Source: Hyphomicrobiaceae bacterium (GTDB taxonomy: Bacteria > Pseudomonadota > Alphaproteobacteria > Rhizobiales > Hyphomicrobiaceae). From it: a stretch of 13,588 nt of DNA. Of this stretch, positions 1-6,212 are shown in pieces (positions within the stretch are counted from its first letter, which is position 1; the number at the start of each line of letters is the position of its first letter). Position numbers and translations under genes: made by a program. The notes beneath the pieces were generated by a model. It was not told the DNA's origin. It searched no databases and saw nothing but the letters and a program-made list of their open reading frames with translations. The DNA is taken from positions 1-13,588 of the forward strand of contig JAJFHI010000253.1 in NCBI GenBank assembly GCA_021775715.1, read 5' to 3'.

Positions 1-852
1 AATGAGAGCCTTCGCACGAACTGCTAGCATCAACGCCTGGCTGGCGCGTGGGCTTGGTCCCCAAGCAAGGTACTTGTTGGCTTCCTCGTTGCTCTCGTCG
101 CCTGGGCGGCACGAACGGACAAGGGACAGGATCGTTTCGACTACCTTGTCGGGAACCGGGATCTGGCGGACGAGGCGTTGGATATCGCGAATTTCTCCGT
201 CGTTTAGAACGGCTGACAGGTCAGCCTTCTCTGTACCAGTCGTGGCGTAAATCATGCGGCGTTCTGCGTCCAGATCCGGATAGTGGACGTCGATTTGCAA
301 CAGAAAGCGGTCAAGTTGGGCTTCAGGTAGTGGATACGTACCTTCCTGCTCAATGGGGTTCTGCGTTGCAAGCACGTGGAATGGTTCTGGCGTGGGGTAG
401 GTCTTGCCGGCGACGGAGACCTGATGTTCCTGCATCGCTTCCAGCAACGCTGACTGTGTTTTAGGACTGGCGCGGTTGATTTCATCCGCCATCAAAAGCT
501 GCGTGAAGATTGGACCCTTGATGAAACGAAACGAGCGTTCTTTGCCGGCTGTGTCTTCCAACACTTCGGAACCGATGATGTCAGTCGGCATAAGGTCGGG
601 CGTAAACTGTACCCGTTTTGCATCAAGCCCCAAAACGTGGCCGAGGGTGTCAACCAACAAAGTTTTGGCGAGACCGGGCATGCCGATAAGGATCGCATGG
701 CCGCCACACAGAATGGTAATCATCGACTGCTCGATGACTTGATCCTGGCCGAAAATGACTTTCGATGCTGCGTTGTGGGCTGCCTGAATTTTTTCAGCTG
801 CCGCATCCAAGCGAGGCACGATGTCTTCGTCTGTCTGTGTCAATGTTGTCAT
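1..852 (-). CDS. MoxR family AAA+ ATPase (C-terminal part beyond window)
   Basis: Reading minus from the ATG at 852 gives 284 residues open to the window edge, so only the C-terminus is missing. The AAA+ core is complete: Walker A GMPGLAKT (residues 57-64), Walker B LLMADE (119-124) followed by INRASPKTQSALLEAM, sensor 1 in ATQNP (162-166), the family block PEAQLDRF (176-183), and the start of the lid with GPSPRAS (265-271, sensor 2 region). MoxR ATPases act as chaperone-like remodelling factors. They are usually encoded beside DUF58/VWA-domain and membrane proteins, which would lie downstream, outside the window. Full-length members are about 320-340 aa, so roughly 40-50 residues are absent. 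The start is the first ATG before the conserved block and has only a weak purine-rich stretch upstream. It is divergent from the DUF1285 gene. The family call is firm; the target of this ATPase cannot be told. Confidence 0.96.
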   Translation of the reverse strand, partial: MTTLTQTDEDIVPRLDAAAEKIQAAHNAASKVIFGQDQVIEQSMITILCGGHAILIGMPGLAKTLLVDTLGHVLGLDAKRVQFTPDLMPTDIIGSEVLEDTAGKERSFRFIKGPIFTQLLMADEINRASPKTQSALLEAMQEHQVSVAGKTYPTPEPFHVLATQNPIEQEGTYPLPEAQLDRFLLQIDVHYPDLDAERRMIYATTGTEKADLSAVLNDGEIRDIQRLVRQIPVPDKVVETILSLVRSCRPGDESNEEANKYLAWGPSPRASQALMLAVRAKALI

Positions 853-1014
853 GTGTTGCCGACTGCCGCTCTTTTTGAGTTTGTTAGCTAATTTCCACCC
901 CGGGCGACTTGTGCCCTCACGAAGGGACGATCTGATTATGACGGGGTGAGGTCAAGTGAAGTATATGTAAGGAATAGGAATTCACATTGGTCGGAGCATA
1001 GGAAACAAAGGCAC

Positions 1015-1605
1015 GTGGTAGTACCGACAAACACCGAAGAAAGCAGCAATCGGCTCGAAATCAATGGCTTAGCGGGGCTACTTGCCGCCGCAAAAAACGA
1101 TCCGTTTCCGCCTGTTGAATCATGGGATCCGCCTTACTGCGGTGATATTGGACTGAGAATTGAAGCCGACGGAACCTGGCTTTATCGCGACAGTGCCATC
1201 AACCGCGTGGCAATGACGCGCCTGTTTTCCAGAGTTTTAAGGTGCGATGCAGACGAACGACATTTCCTGGTCACGCCTGTTGAGAAAGTCGACGTTGCCG
1301 TCGTTGACGCGCCATTTGTGGCTGTGGAAATGGATGTTTCGGGCTCAGGTTCTGACCAAAGGCTCTGTTTTCGAACGAATCTGGACGACGTAGTTAGGTG
1401 CAACAGCAAACATCCGCTGAGCTTCGTCACGGTGGCCCCGGACGATGGGTTGAAACCCTACATAATGGTCCGCGGTCGGCTGAAAGCACGGGTCAGCCGG
1501 GCATTGCTTTACGATCTCGTTGAGTTGGCCGAGGCACGTGTCATCAACGGTGTCGAGGTTTTTGGTGTAATGAGCGAGGGCGTGTTCTTTCCCTTGCAGC
1601 CATAA
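1015..1605 (+). CDS. DUF1285 domain-containing protein
   Basis: A 196-aa protein when read from the GTG at 1015. An in-frame GTG at 946 would add 23 residues that look unlike the family (basic, low-complexity) and has no ribosome-binding site. The 1015 start has an AGGA-type purine stretch at about 1000-1003. The family pattern is clear: a short helix (LAGLLAAAKN), then PPVESWDPPYCGDIGLRI, then DGTWLYRDSAINRVAMTRLF, RHFLVTPVEKVDVAV.DAPFVAVEM, and a C-terminal beta-rich half ending VFGVMSEGVFFPLQP. DUF1285 is a two-lobed fold widespread in proteobacteria with no settled biochemical role, so none is assigned here. It is transcribed away from moxR, and its TAA (1603-1605) directly touches the stop of the opposing usg gene. 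Domain identity is sure; the exact start is moderately sure. Confidence 0.88.
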   Translation: MVVPTNTEESSNRLEINGLAGLLAAAKNDPFPPVESWDPPYCGDIGLRIEADGTWLYRDSAINRVAMTRLFSRVLRCDADERHFLVTPVEKVDVAVVDAPFVAVEMDVSGSGSDQRLCFRTNLDDVVRCNSKHPLSFVTVAPDDGLKPYIMVRGRLKARVSRALLYDLVELAEARVINGVEVFGVMSEGVFFPLQP

Positions 1606-1881
1606 TCAGTGCAACTTTATTTGTGCATCGATCAGTTTCACCTCAGCTGGCTTTATCAAGCGGCGGTGGGCAACCGTCACCTGAAACAATTTGCCATCGA
1701 GATTTTCGTACCAGAACTCAAGAAAGTTTTTCAGCTTCGGAAAGCGCGGATGATCATCGTAGTCCTGCCAGATGTAGCTTTGCAGCAGTGAGGGGTGATC
1801 GGGCAGGCGATAGAGAATTTCCGCCGTCGTCAGGCTGTAACCAGCAAGGGCAGATTGGAAGTCGCGATCTGTCTCAATCAT
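1606..1881 (-). CDS. usg: Usg-like family protein
   Basis: A 91-aa protein with the whole Usg signature: GYSLTTAEILYRLPDHPSLL near residues 14-33, then QSYIWQDYDDHPRFPKL, a FLEFWYENLDGKL block and the C-terminal RLIKPAEVKLID. Its length matches the family (about 85-95 aa). Usg is a small alphaproteobacterial protein named from an ORF in the Caulobacter trp region; its biochemical function is unknown and nothing here adds one. The ATG at 1881 is preceded on the minus strand by GGAG about 10 nt upstream. The gene stands alone: no trpF or trpB is in the window, and its neighbour DUF1285 is convergent with no bases between the two stop codons. Confidence 0.93.
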   Translation of the reverse strand: MIETDRDFQSALAGYSLTTAEILYRLPDHPSLLQSYIWQDYDDHPRFPKLKNFLEFWYENLDGKLFQVTVAHRRLIKPAEVKLIDAQIKLH

Positions 1882-2057
1882 GGTGGCATTGCTCCATTGT
1901 TATTCGATCGTGATTATCCCTGTTACATCCGGTCAAAACGAGGCCTATGGTAGGCGCGATTCGAGTGTTCGGCAAAAATATTTCAATATATTCAAGTGAT
2001 TAGCAGCACACTTTGCAGACTGCTAGCAACTGAGCGTGGCAATGGCACTACCGACGC

Positions 2058-2091
2058 AAAAAAGAAAGGCCCAGCGAAAACGCTGGGCCTT
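2058..2091 (-). terminator. Rho-independent terminator closing the mini-peptide cluster
   Basis: A perfect 11-bp stem (2066-2076 pairing with 2081-2091, GC-rich, loop AAAA at 2077-2080). On the minus strand it is followed by TTTCTTTTTT (2067-2058, including the first stem bases). The plus-strand side lacks a T tract, so it works for minus-strand transcripts arriving from the 2153-2284 gene, ending about 60-95 bases past that gene's stop. Confidence 0.93.
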
Positions 2092-2152
2092 GTCGTGATG
2101 ACCCGGTCAAAACCAGATCCATGGCATGCCGGACTGTGATTAGCGCCGGTCG

Positions 2153-2284
2153 TTACTTGATATCAACGATGCCGGAACCATTGATAATGTCCAGAACGCG
2201 GTCTTGGTCGGTTTGTGCATTCGCACCGACAGTGCCTGCGCCGAGCGCGATTGCGACGATTGCTGCTTTGATCAGAGTGTTCAT
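2153..2284 (-). CDS. Putative secreted mini-peptide (43 aa), third member of the cluster
   Basis: A short ORF of 43 codons plus TAA, read minus from the ATG at 2284, with GGAG about 8 nt upstream. Residues 1-23 form a typical Sec signal peptide (MNTLIK charged start, AAIVAIALGAG core, Ala-x-Ala ending GANA). Its core is almost the same as the leader of the two 46-aa genes upstream (AIALGAG in common). The predicted mature part is about 20 residues, begins QTDQDRVLD and ends IVDIK; it does not share the HPNGTAG block of the other two. It sits immediately before a strong terminator on the same strand, which supports a real transcript. I recognise no family. It could be a secreted signal, an envelope peptide or a degenerate paralogue. 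Confidence 0.72.
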   Translation of the reverse strand: MNTLIKAAIVAIALGAGTVGANAQTDQDRVLDIINGSGIVDIK

Positions 2285-2530
2285 TTGTATTCTCCATTTG
2301 ATCGGCCGACGTCGTCCATCACCAAATGCGTAAGGCGAAGAGTAATTGGTGTTAGCAAACGTCAGGCGTTGGTTTTGCTACTTTTATCAACGTGGGGCTG
2401 TTGTGAGAGGGGCGGCCCAGCGTCGATGTTACGAAGTCAAGATAACGAGCAGATCTGTCTGACGAATGCGATCTTCAGTTGAGATAGTCATCCGCCAAAT
2501 GTCTCTGTTTGGTTTCGAAAGGTTGCTCGC

Positions 2531-2671
2531 TTACTTAGCGCCAGCGGTACCATTTGGGTGCAAGACCTGGCCTGTAGCGACGGCATCGTCGTAGGCAAGC
2601 TCAGCCTGAGCTGAAACGGCGCCTGCACTGAGAGCAATGGCGAGAATTGCAGCTGTGATAATGTTTTTCAT
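2531..2671 (-). CDS. Putative secreted mini-peptide, tandem copy A (46 aa)
   Basis: A 46-aa ORF from the ATG at 2671 with an excellent ribosome-binding site (AAGGAG, minus strand of 2679-2684, 7-nt spacer). Residues 1-23 read as a Sec signal peptide (MKNIITAAILAIALSAGAVS then AQA), with likely cleavage after AQA. That leaves a mature peptide of about 23 residues: acidic at first (ELAYDDAVATGQ), then VLHPNGTAGAK. It is 37/46 identical to copy B at 2772-2912, and the coding DNA differs at 13 of 141 bases, 9 of them amino-acid changing. The near-perfect Shine-Dalgarno, intact reading frame and leader make it a real gene in my view. The function is unknown and no named family is recognised. Confidence 0.78.
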   Translation of the reverse strand: MKNIITAAILAIALSAGAVSAQAELAYDDAVATGQVLHPNGTAGAK

Positions 2672-2771
2672 GGTCTATCTCCTTAGCTTACTCTTATGAG
2701 CAATTTTTAAATTCGACGTCCCTGAGGGCGTCAGTGTCGATTGGACTGTGTTGGCTTGTGAAGCCGCTCGC

Positions 2772-2912
2772 TTACTTAACGCCAGCGGTACCATTTGGGT
2801 GCCAGATCTGGCCTTTAGCGACGGCATCTTCGTAGGCAACTTCAGCCTGAGCTGAAACGGCGCCTGCACCGAGAGCGATGGCGAGAACGGCCGCTATGAT
2901 AATGTTTTTCAT
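2772..2912 (-). CDS. Putative secreted mini-peptide, tandem copy B (46 aa)
   Basis: A 46-aa ORF from the ATG at 2912 with the same strong AAGGAG (minus strand of 2920-2925, 7-nt spacer). The leader MKNIIIAAVLAIALGAGAVS followed by AQA is a Sec signal peptide. The predicted mature peptide runs from EVAYEDAVAKGQ to IWHPNGTAGVK. Compared with copy A, changes in the mature part are mostly conservative (L/V, D/E, V/I) except T/K at 33 and L/W at 37; HPNGTAG is unchanged at the nucleotide level. It is first in the minus-strand series of three, so a promoter should lie in 2913-3100. No terminator with a good T tract separates it from copy A, so co-transcription is possible. The function is unknown. 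Confidence 0.78.
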   Translation of the reverse strand: MKNIIIAAVLAIALGAGAVSAQAEVAYEDAVAKGQIWHPNGTAGVK

Positions 2913-3516
2913 GATCTATCTCCTTAGTTTGCCCTTTTGAGCAATTGTGGAAGGTAACGCCCCGGAAGACGTCCCGAACCCGTATTGATTGTTGGATCCG
3001 CTCGGGTGCGGCAGTCGCTGCCCCGATGACGTGGAAGATAGGACCCGACTCGACGGATGTAAATATGAAACGCATCGTTTCGTAATAACATCTATGAGAA
3101 ATGCATGTGAGTTATCGTGTTTGAAAAACGTGAAACAAGCGATATCTCCGATGGCGTGAAATAAAATAAACGTCGAAATATCAGCTAATTATCACTATAA
3201 TTCCCACCTCGCAATTGCGTGACTTCACTTCACGTACGTCACAACGTCGCTGCATTTTAGTGCGCTTCGGAGCGTGCAGAAAAGTGCTCAATACGAAACG
3301 AGTCGTACCGAAAATAACGGATCTGTGAACGCTCGTGTTCTGGCCATGGTTATTGCGGGCTCTGCTGTGATTAGGCGTGAGGGCGTTCTCGCATTCGTGT
3401 GATCGCCGGTGGCAAGATGGCGGTCGGAGCTGTGCCAAATCCAGGCGGGTATTAGCGCCGCCTTAACTTATTCAGGCTTTCATGGAGGGCAGTTGTGTTT
3501 GTAAAGGGCGTTTGAG
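2913..3516. other. About 600-base intergenic region, no convincing gene
   Basis: AT-richer than its flanks, with stop codons frequent in all frames. The one longer open frame (minus, 3181-3438) has no family resemblance or ribosome-binding site. The region must hold the promoter of the mini-peptide cluster (left edge) and that of the lipoprotein gene (right edge). The only structure I can point to is a dyad at 3067-3081 (GAAACG, CAT, CGTTTC) and a self-complementary ACGTACGT near 3234. No promoter hexamer pair is good enough to call. Confidence 0.5.
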
Positions 3517-3957
3517 ATGTTTTTGTCGCGTTCCGGCTGTTCGCCGGTGAGTTGTCATTTTGTGCTGGCCCGTATCGCGGTGTTGGTCGTTGCTATTTGC
3601 CTTGGCGCGTGTAGTTCGCGCCAGGCTTCGGCGCCTGACCCACAACTCAACTACGTTGCCGCATCGCCACGCAACTATGTTCCGATCCGGGCTAACGTCG
3701 AACTTGAAGATGATGGCATTGAAGTGCAGCGCCCGCCGGTCCATCGAAGGCGCCGCGCACCAGATGATCCAACCGAACCGTTCAGCCCGAACTACGGAGC
3801 CATTGATCCAGGCGTAGCAGCCATGGCAAACGAGTCCGAGCCGTGGATTATTCCGGAAGAAGCCACATCCGACTTTGCAAACCCAGATGGGTCCTACACC
3901 AGGGTACCAGATGGCGACGTCGATGACCCACGCCAGCATTACGACGACGACCGGTAG
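3517..3957 (+). CDS. Small acidic putative lipoprotein
   Basis: A 146-aa ORF from the ATG at 3517 with AAAGGG about 8 nt upstream. After a slightly long n-region, residues 17-31 form a hydrophobic segment (LARIAVLVVAICLGA) ending in a lipobox-like LGAC with the candidate lipidated Cys at 32, followed by SSRQ. The rest is soluble and Pro/Asp-rich, with the block RAPDDPTEPFSPNYGAIDPG (residues about 80-99) and a very acidic tail ending DDDR. The mature part has no domain I recognise; it is probably an envelope-anchored protein of unknown role. An overlapping open frame on the other strand (3472-3939) is explained as antisense to this codon pattern. The gene stands alone. Moderately sure it is real, given signal sequence, lipobox and ribosome-binding site together. 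Confidence 0.7.
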   Translation: MFLSRSGCSPVSCHFVLARIAVLVVAICLGACSSRQASAPDPQLNYVAASPRNYVPIRANVELEDDGIEVQRPPVHRRRRAPDDPTEPFSPNYGAIDPGVAAMANESEPWIIPEEATSDFANPDGSYTRVPDGDVDDPRQHYDDDR

Positions 3958-3991
3958 TGTCTGTCTGGTTGAGTTGGAAGCAGAAAGATGA

Positions 3992-4058
3992 TGCGCTACC
4001 GCCTCGCCACTTGAGCGGAGTTATTTTGCGCTACCGCCTCGCTACTTGAGCGCCGTTA
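3992..4058. repeat. 32-bp tandem direct repeat, two copies
   Basis: Copy 1 at 3992-4023 and copy 2 at 4027-4058 match at 29 of 32 bases, with a 3-base spacer. Both start TGCGCTACCGCCTCGC and contain ACTTGAGCG. It lies just after the stop of the lipoprotein gene. No transposon ends or further copies are seen in the window. Confidence 0.85.
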
Positions 4059-4195
4059 CTTGCAACGAAAGCTGATAAACTGGCACGAACCAAAGCCTAG
4101 AGTGCAATCTTGATCTCAATTCGATTCCACCTAAGTCTGAAACCCGCTAGATGATGATGGGCTCTGAGGCCGGTACATGAGAGGGGGCGACTAAC

Positions 4196-4765
4196 ATGAG
4201 CACAAGACCAACGTCCGGAAGAATTGCAATTGAGCACGTTGTACCCGTCAGCGATCGCCTGGCGCTTGGTCCTGAACTTGACGCAATCTTTTTTCCCGCA
4301 AGTACGACGAAGAGCTTTCCCGATGAGACCGCGCGGTTGGCATTTCGCGAACGTTGGCTAGGCCGTTATCTCAGCTCACAGGGCGATCATCTTCTCGTTG
4401 CCCGAGATCTGAAAGCGGATCGTCGCCTCGCAGGGTATCTTGTAGCCACGCTGGATAACCCAGGGCTTACGACACGCTTTGCCGACATTGGCTACTTTAG
4501 GTCGGTTGCAGATCTCACCGAAAGATTTCCCGCGCACCTTCATGTCAACCTGCAGGAAGACTATCGTAACCAGGGACTTGGATCTGAACTCATCACAGTG
4601 TTTTTGGACGTGGCCACCGAACTTGGTTGCCCGGGTGTTCATGTCGTAACGTCGGCGACCTCCCGTAACATTCCGTTTTATACGCGAAATGGATTCGCCA
4701 ACCAACGCCAGCTCGAATGGGCCGACCACGAAATCGTGTTTTTAGGACGGACTCTGTCGGTGTGA
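4196..4765 (+). CDS. GNAT family N-acetyltransferase
   Basis: A 189-aa protein from the ATG at 4196, preceded by a GAGGGGG Shine-Dalgarno at about 4180-4187. GNAT proteins move the acetyl group of acetyl-CoA to an amine. The catalytic-core pattern is in the C-terminal half: beta4 HLHVNLQEDY (about 114-123), then the acetyl-CoA loop RNQGLGSEL (motif A, Q/R-x-x-G-x-G/A), an amphipathic helix, beta5 GVHVVTSATSRN and the typical IPFYTRNGF (motif B). The N-terminal half is less conserved but carries FRERWLGRYL and LVARDLKADRRLAGYLVA, the usual beta2-beta3 region. The substrate cannot be predicted. It is convergent with the FAD oxidoreductase, about 50 bases apart, with no clear terminator between. 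Confidence 0.92.
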   Translation: MSTRPTSGRIAIEHVVPVSDRLALGPELDAIFFPASTTKSFPDETARLAFRERWLGRYLSSQGDHLLVARDLKADRRLAGYLVATLDNPGLTTRFADIGYFRSVADLTERFPAHLHVNLQEDYRNQGLGSELITVFLDVATELGCPGVHVVTSATSRNIPFYTRNGFANQRQLEWADHEIVFLGRTLSV

Positions 4766-4816
4766 GACCGCACTGTTAGAGGCGGTTGACTGTCGTCACT
4801 GCCTGCACGTCGAACG

Positions 4817-5944
4817 CTATGCTTGCAACAACATGTCAGCGACGTGATCGCCAATCGCAAGGCACGCTGTCAGTCCGGGGCTCTCGATTCCATAAAGTGC
4901 GATCAGGCCATCTTGGCCGTGTGATTCAGGTCCGTGGATAGCGAAGTCGGCGACCGGTTGTCTTGGTCCATATATTTTTGAACGAATGCCGGTGTAACCT
5001 TCGACGAGCACGTTTTCTGGCATGCTTGGCCAAAACTTTCGAATACTCTGACAGAACGCTTTACGCCGTTCCCCATCTTCATCTTCAAATGCATATGACA
5101 GCGAGTTGGTCCAGGAGAGGTCGGGCCCGAATTTGGCACGTCCTGCGATGTCTAGTGTCAAATGCACTCCGAGCCATGCACCGGTTGGCATCGGATAGAT
5201 GAGATGTGAGAACGGGCACCGCGTGGCAAGCGAAAAGTAGTGACCTTTTGCAAGATACTGTTTCGGTGTCCGGTACGACTGTTTTTTTGTGTCGAGCGTT
5301 TCGACGATTTCCTGTGCGCCGAGGCCGGCTGCCACAATCAGATTGCGGCATGTCATGACATCGCCAAGCGCCGTTGTGATTTCAAACGCCGGGTGTCCGC
5401 AGGTCTCTGTTCGCTGGATGGATGATGCGGTCGTGTTGAGCACGATATGTCCGCCATTGGCTGTCAGGTGACCTTCGAGGGCCAGCATCAGCCCGTGACT
5501 GTCGATAACACCGGTGCTGGGTGACAACAGTGCGCCGACACATTCGAGTTCGGGTTCCAGCTCGCGCGCTTCAGATGCCGTGAGAAATTTGAGATCCCCA
5601 ACGCCGTTTTTTTCTGCATTGGCTGCGAGAGCCGCAAGTCCGGCACGCTCGTCCTCGTTGCTCGCGACGACCAGTTTCCTACAACGCTTGTGTGAGACGC
5701 CGTTTTCTTCGGCAAATTGATAAAGTGCGTCTTTGCCAGCAACGCATAACTTGGCGCGGAGTGAACCTGGCGGATAATAGATGCCGGCATGGATGACTTC
5801 GGAGTTGCGCGAACTGGTCTCGGAGCCGATGCGGTCGTGTCGCTCGAGCACCATCACGTCCTGGCCGCGGGCGGCAAGGGTCCGTGCGATGGCCAGTCCA
5901 ACAACTCCACCACCGATGATCAGTGTTTCAACGTCTGCACTCAT
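4817..5944 (-). CDS. FAD-dependent oxidoreductase, L-2-hydroxyglutarate oxidase (LhgO/L2HGDH)-like
   Basis: A 375-aa protein of the DAO flavoprotein family. The N-terminal dinucleotide fold is plain: ETLIIGGGVVGLAIA (residues 6-20, GxGxxG) and MVLER with Glu34, which should bind the FAD ribose. Next comes the L2HGDH-type block NSEVIHAGIYYPPGSLRAKL (47-66) and, near the C-terminus, GYTGIRSKIYGP and the ADFAIHG and LYGIESPGLTA blocks. Such enzymes oxidise L-2-hydroxyglutarate to 2-oxoglutarate, clearing a toxic by-product, usually passing electrons to the membrane quinone pool; that role is inferred from similarity only. The ATG at 5944 is chosen because the fold begins five codons later; upstream in-frame starts (to 6046) add a lysine-rich extension unlike the family. 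No strong ribosome-binding site. Divergent from the nuclease operon. Confidence 0.9.
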   Translation of the reverse strand: MSADVETLIIGGGVVGLAIARTLAARGQDVMVLERHDRIGSETSSRNSEVIHAGIYYPPGSLRAKLCVAGKDALYQFAEENGVSHKRCRKLVVASNEDERAGLAALAANAEKNGVGDLKFLTASEARELEPELECVGALLSPSTGVIDSHGLMLALEGHLTANGGHIVLNTTASSIQRTETCGHPAFEITTALGDVMTCRNLIVAAGLGAQEIVETLDTKKQSYRTPKQYLAKGHYFSLATRCPFSHLIYPMPTGAWLGVHLTLDIAGRAKFGPDLSWTNSLSYAFEDEDGERRKAFCQSIRKFWPSMPENVLVEGYTGIRSKIYGPRQPVADFAIHGPESHGQDGLIALYGIESPGLTACLAIGDHVADMLLQA

Positions 5945-6049
5945 GAATGTTTTTGTTTTTCTTTGGTTTTTTGCGGCCCGCATATAGCGATCCAAATAGG
6001 ATTGTCCGCAATTTAACATTTTTGGAGCGATCTTCGGGATCAACAAACA

Positions 6050-6078
6050 AATTGAGATAACAACGCGTTATCCCAATT
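6050..6078. promoter_or_regulatory. Near-perfect 12-bp inverted repeat, candidate operator
   Basis: Arms AATTGAGATAAC (6050-6061) and GTTATCCCAATT (6067-6078) match at 11 of 12 positions around a 5-base centre. Single GATAAC-like half-sites recur nearby at 6128-6133 and, more weakly, at 6114-6119 (GGTAAC). It lies in the divergent region between the FAD enzyme (start 5944) and the nuclease operon (start 6213), so it could serve either. No T tract follows on either side, so it is not a terminator. Confidence 0.55.
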
Positions 6079-6156
6079 GAACACGACCTGCGACATGCAG
6101 TTCAGTGGATAGAGGTAACGCACTGTCGATAACGCCAGTTTTGACCCTCTGGGCGG

Positions 6157-6184
6157 TTGACATTTGGTGAGAACAAAATAAGAA
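6157..6184 (+). promoter_or_regulatory. Candidate sigma-70 promoter of the nuclease-ATPase operon
   Basis: A consensus -35 TTGACA at 6157-6162 and, 16 bases on, TAAGAA at 6179-6184 as a weak -10. The expected transcription start near 6190 leaves a short leader before the ATG at 6213. The -10 is poor by consensus, but the exact -35 and its overlap with a LexA box make the placement credible. Confidence 0.5.
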
Positions 6185-6185
6185 C
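6171..6185 (+). promoter_or_regulatory. Putative LexA (SOS) box, GAAC-N7-GAAC
   Basis: GAAC at 6171-6174 and GAAC at 6182-6185 with exactly seven bases between them (AAAATAA). This is the direct-repeat LexA box known for alphaproteobacteria (also written GTTC-N7-GTTC on the other strand). It lies in the spacer and -10 region of the candidate promoter, 27 bases before the start codon of a DNA-repair nuclease gene, where repression by LexA would be expected to work. Confidence 0.68.
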
Positions 6186-6212
6186 AAATGCAATTACAAC
6201 TTTGGGGCTGGC

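Larger units (their letters stand above)
2525..2946 (-). repeat. Tandem duplication carrying mini-peptide copies A and B
   Basis: Two units of about 181 bp at a constant offset of 241 bases: 2525-2705 and 2766-2946. Each holds the stop-side motif GCTCGC, the whole 46-aa coding sequence, the ribosome-binding site and about 20 further bases ending at AATTGCTC on the minus strand. Similarity falls away beyond these limits. Coding identity is 128/141 by hand comparison. The short unrelated stretch between units (2706-2765) holds an imperfect 7-bp hairpin at 2715-2732. Confidence 0.85.

Noticed and set aside
2675..3075. 64- and 77-codon minus-strand frames overlapping the mini-peptide cluster
   Set aside because: They run in another frame over the 46-aa genes and their control region, and have neither the leader nor the ribosome-binding sites of those genes.
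3181..3438. 85-codon minus-strand open frame in the 600-base gap
   Set aside because: Composition rich in Arg, His and Ser typical of random frames; no start signal and no recognisable domain.
3472..3939. 155-codon minus-strand open frame opposite the lipoprotein gene
   Set aside because: Trp- and Cys-rich, no family resemblance, no ribosome-binding site. The plus strand has a signal peptide, a lipobox and a Shine-Dalgarno.
4766..4816. Short hairpin ACCGC/GCGGT between the GNAT and FAD-enzyme genes as a terminator
   Set aside because: Stem of only 5 bp with a 10-base loop and no T tract on either strand.
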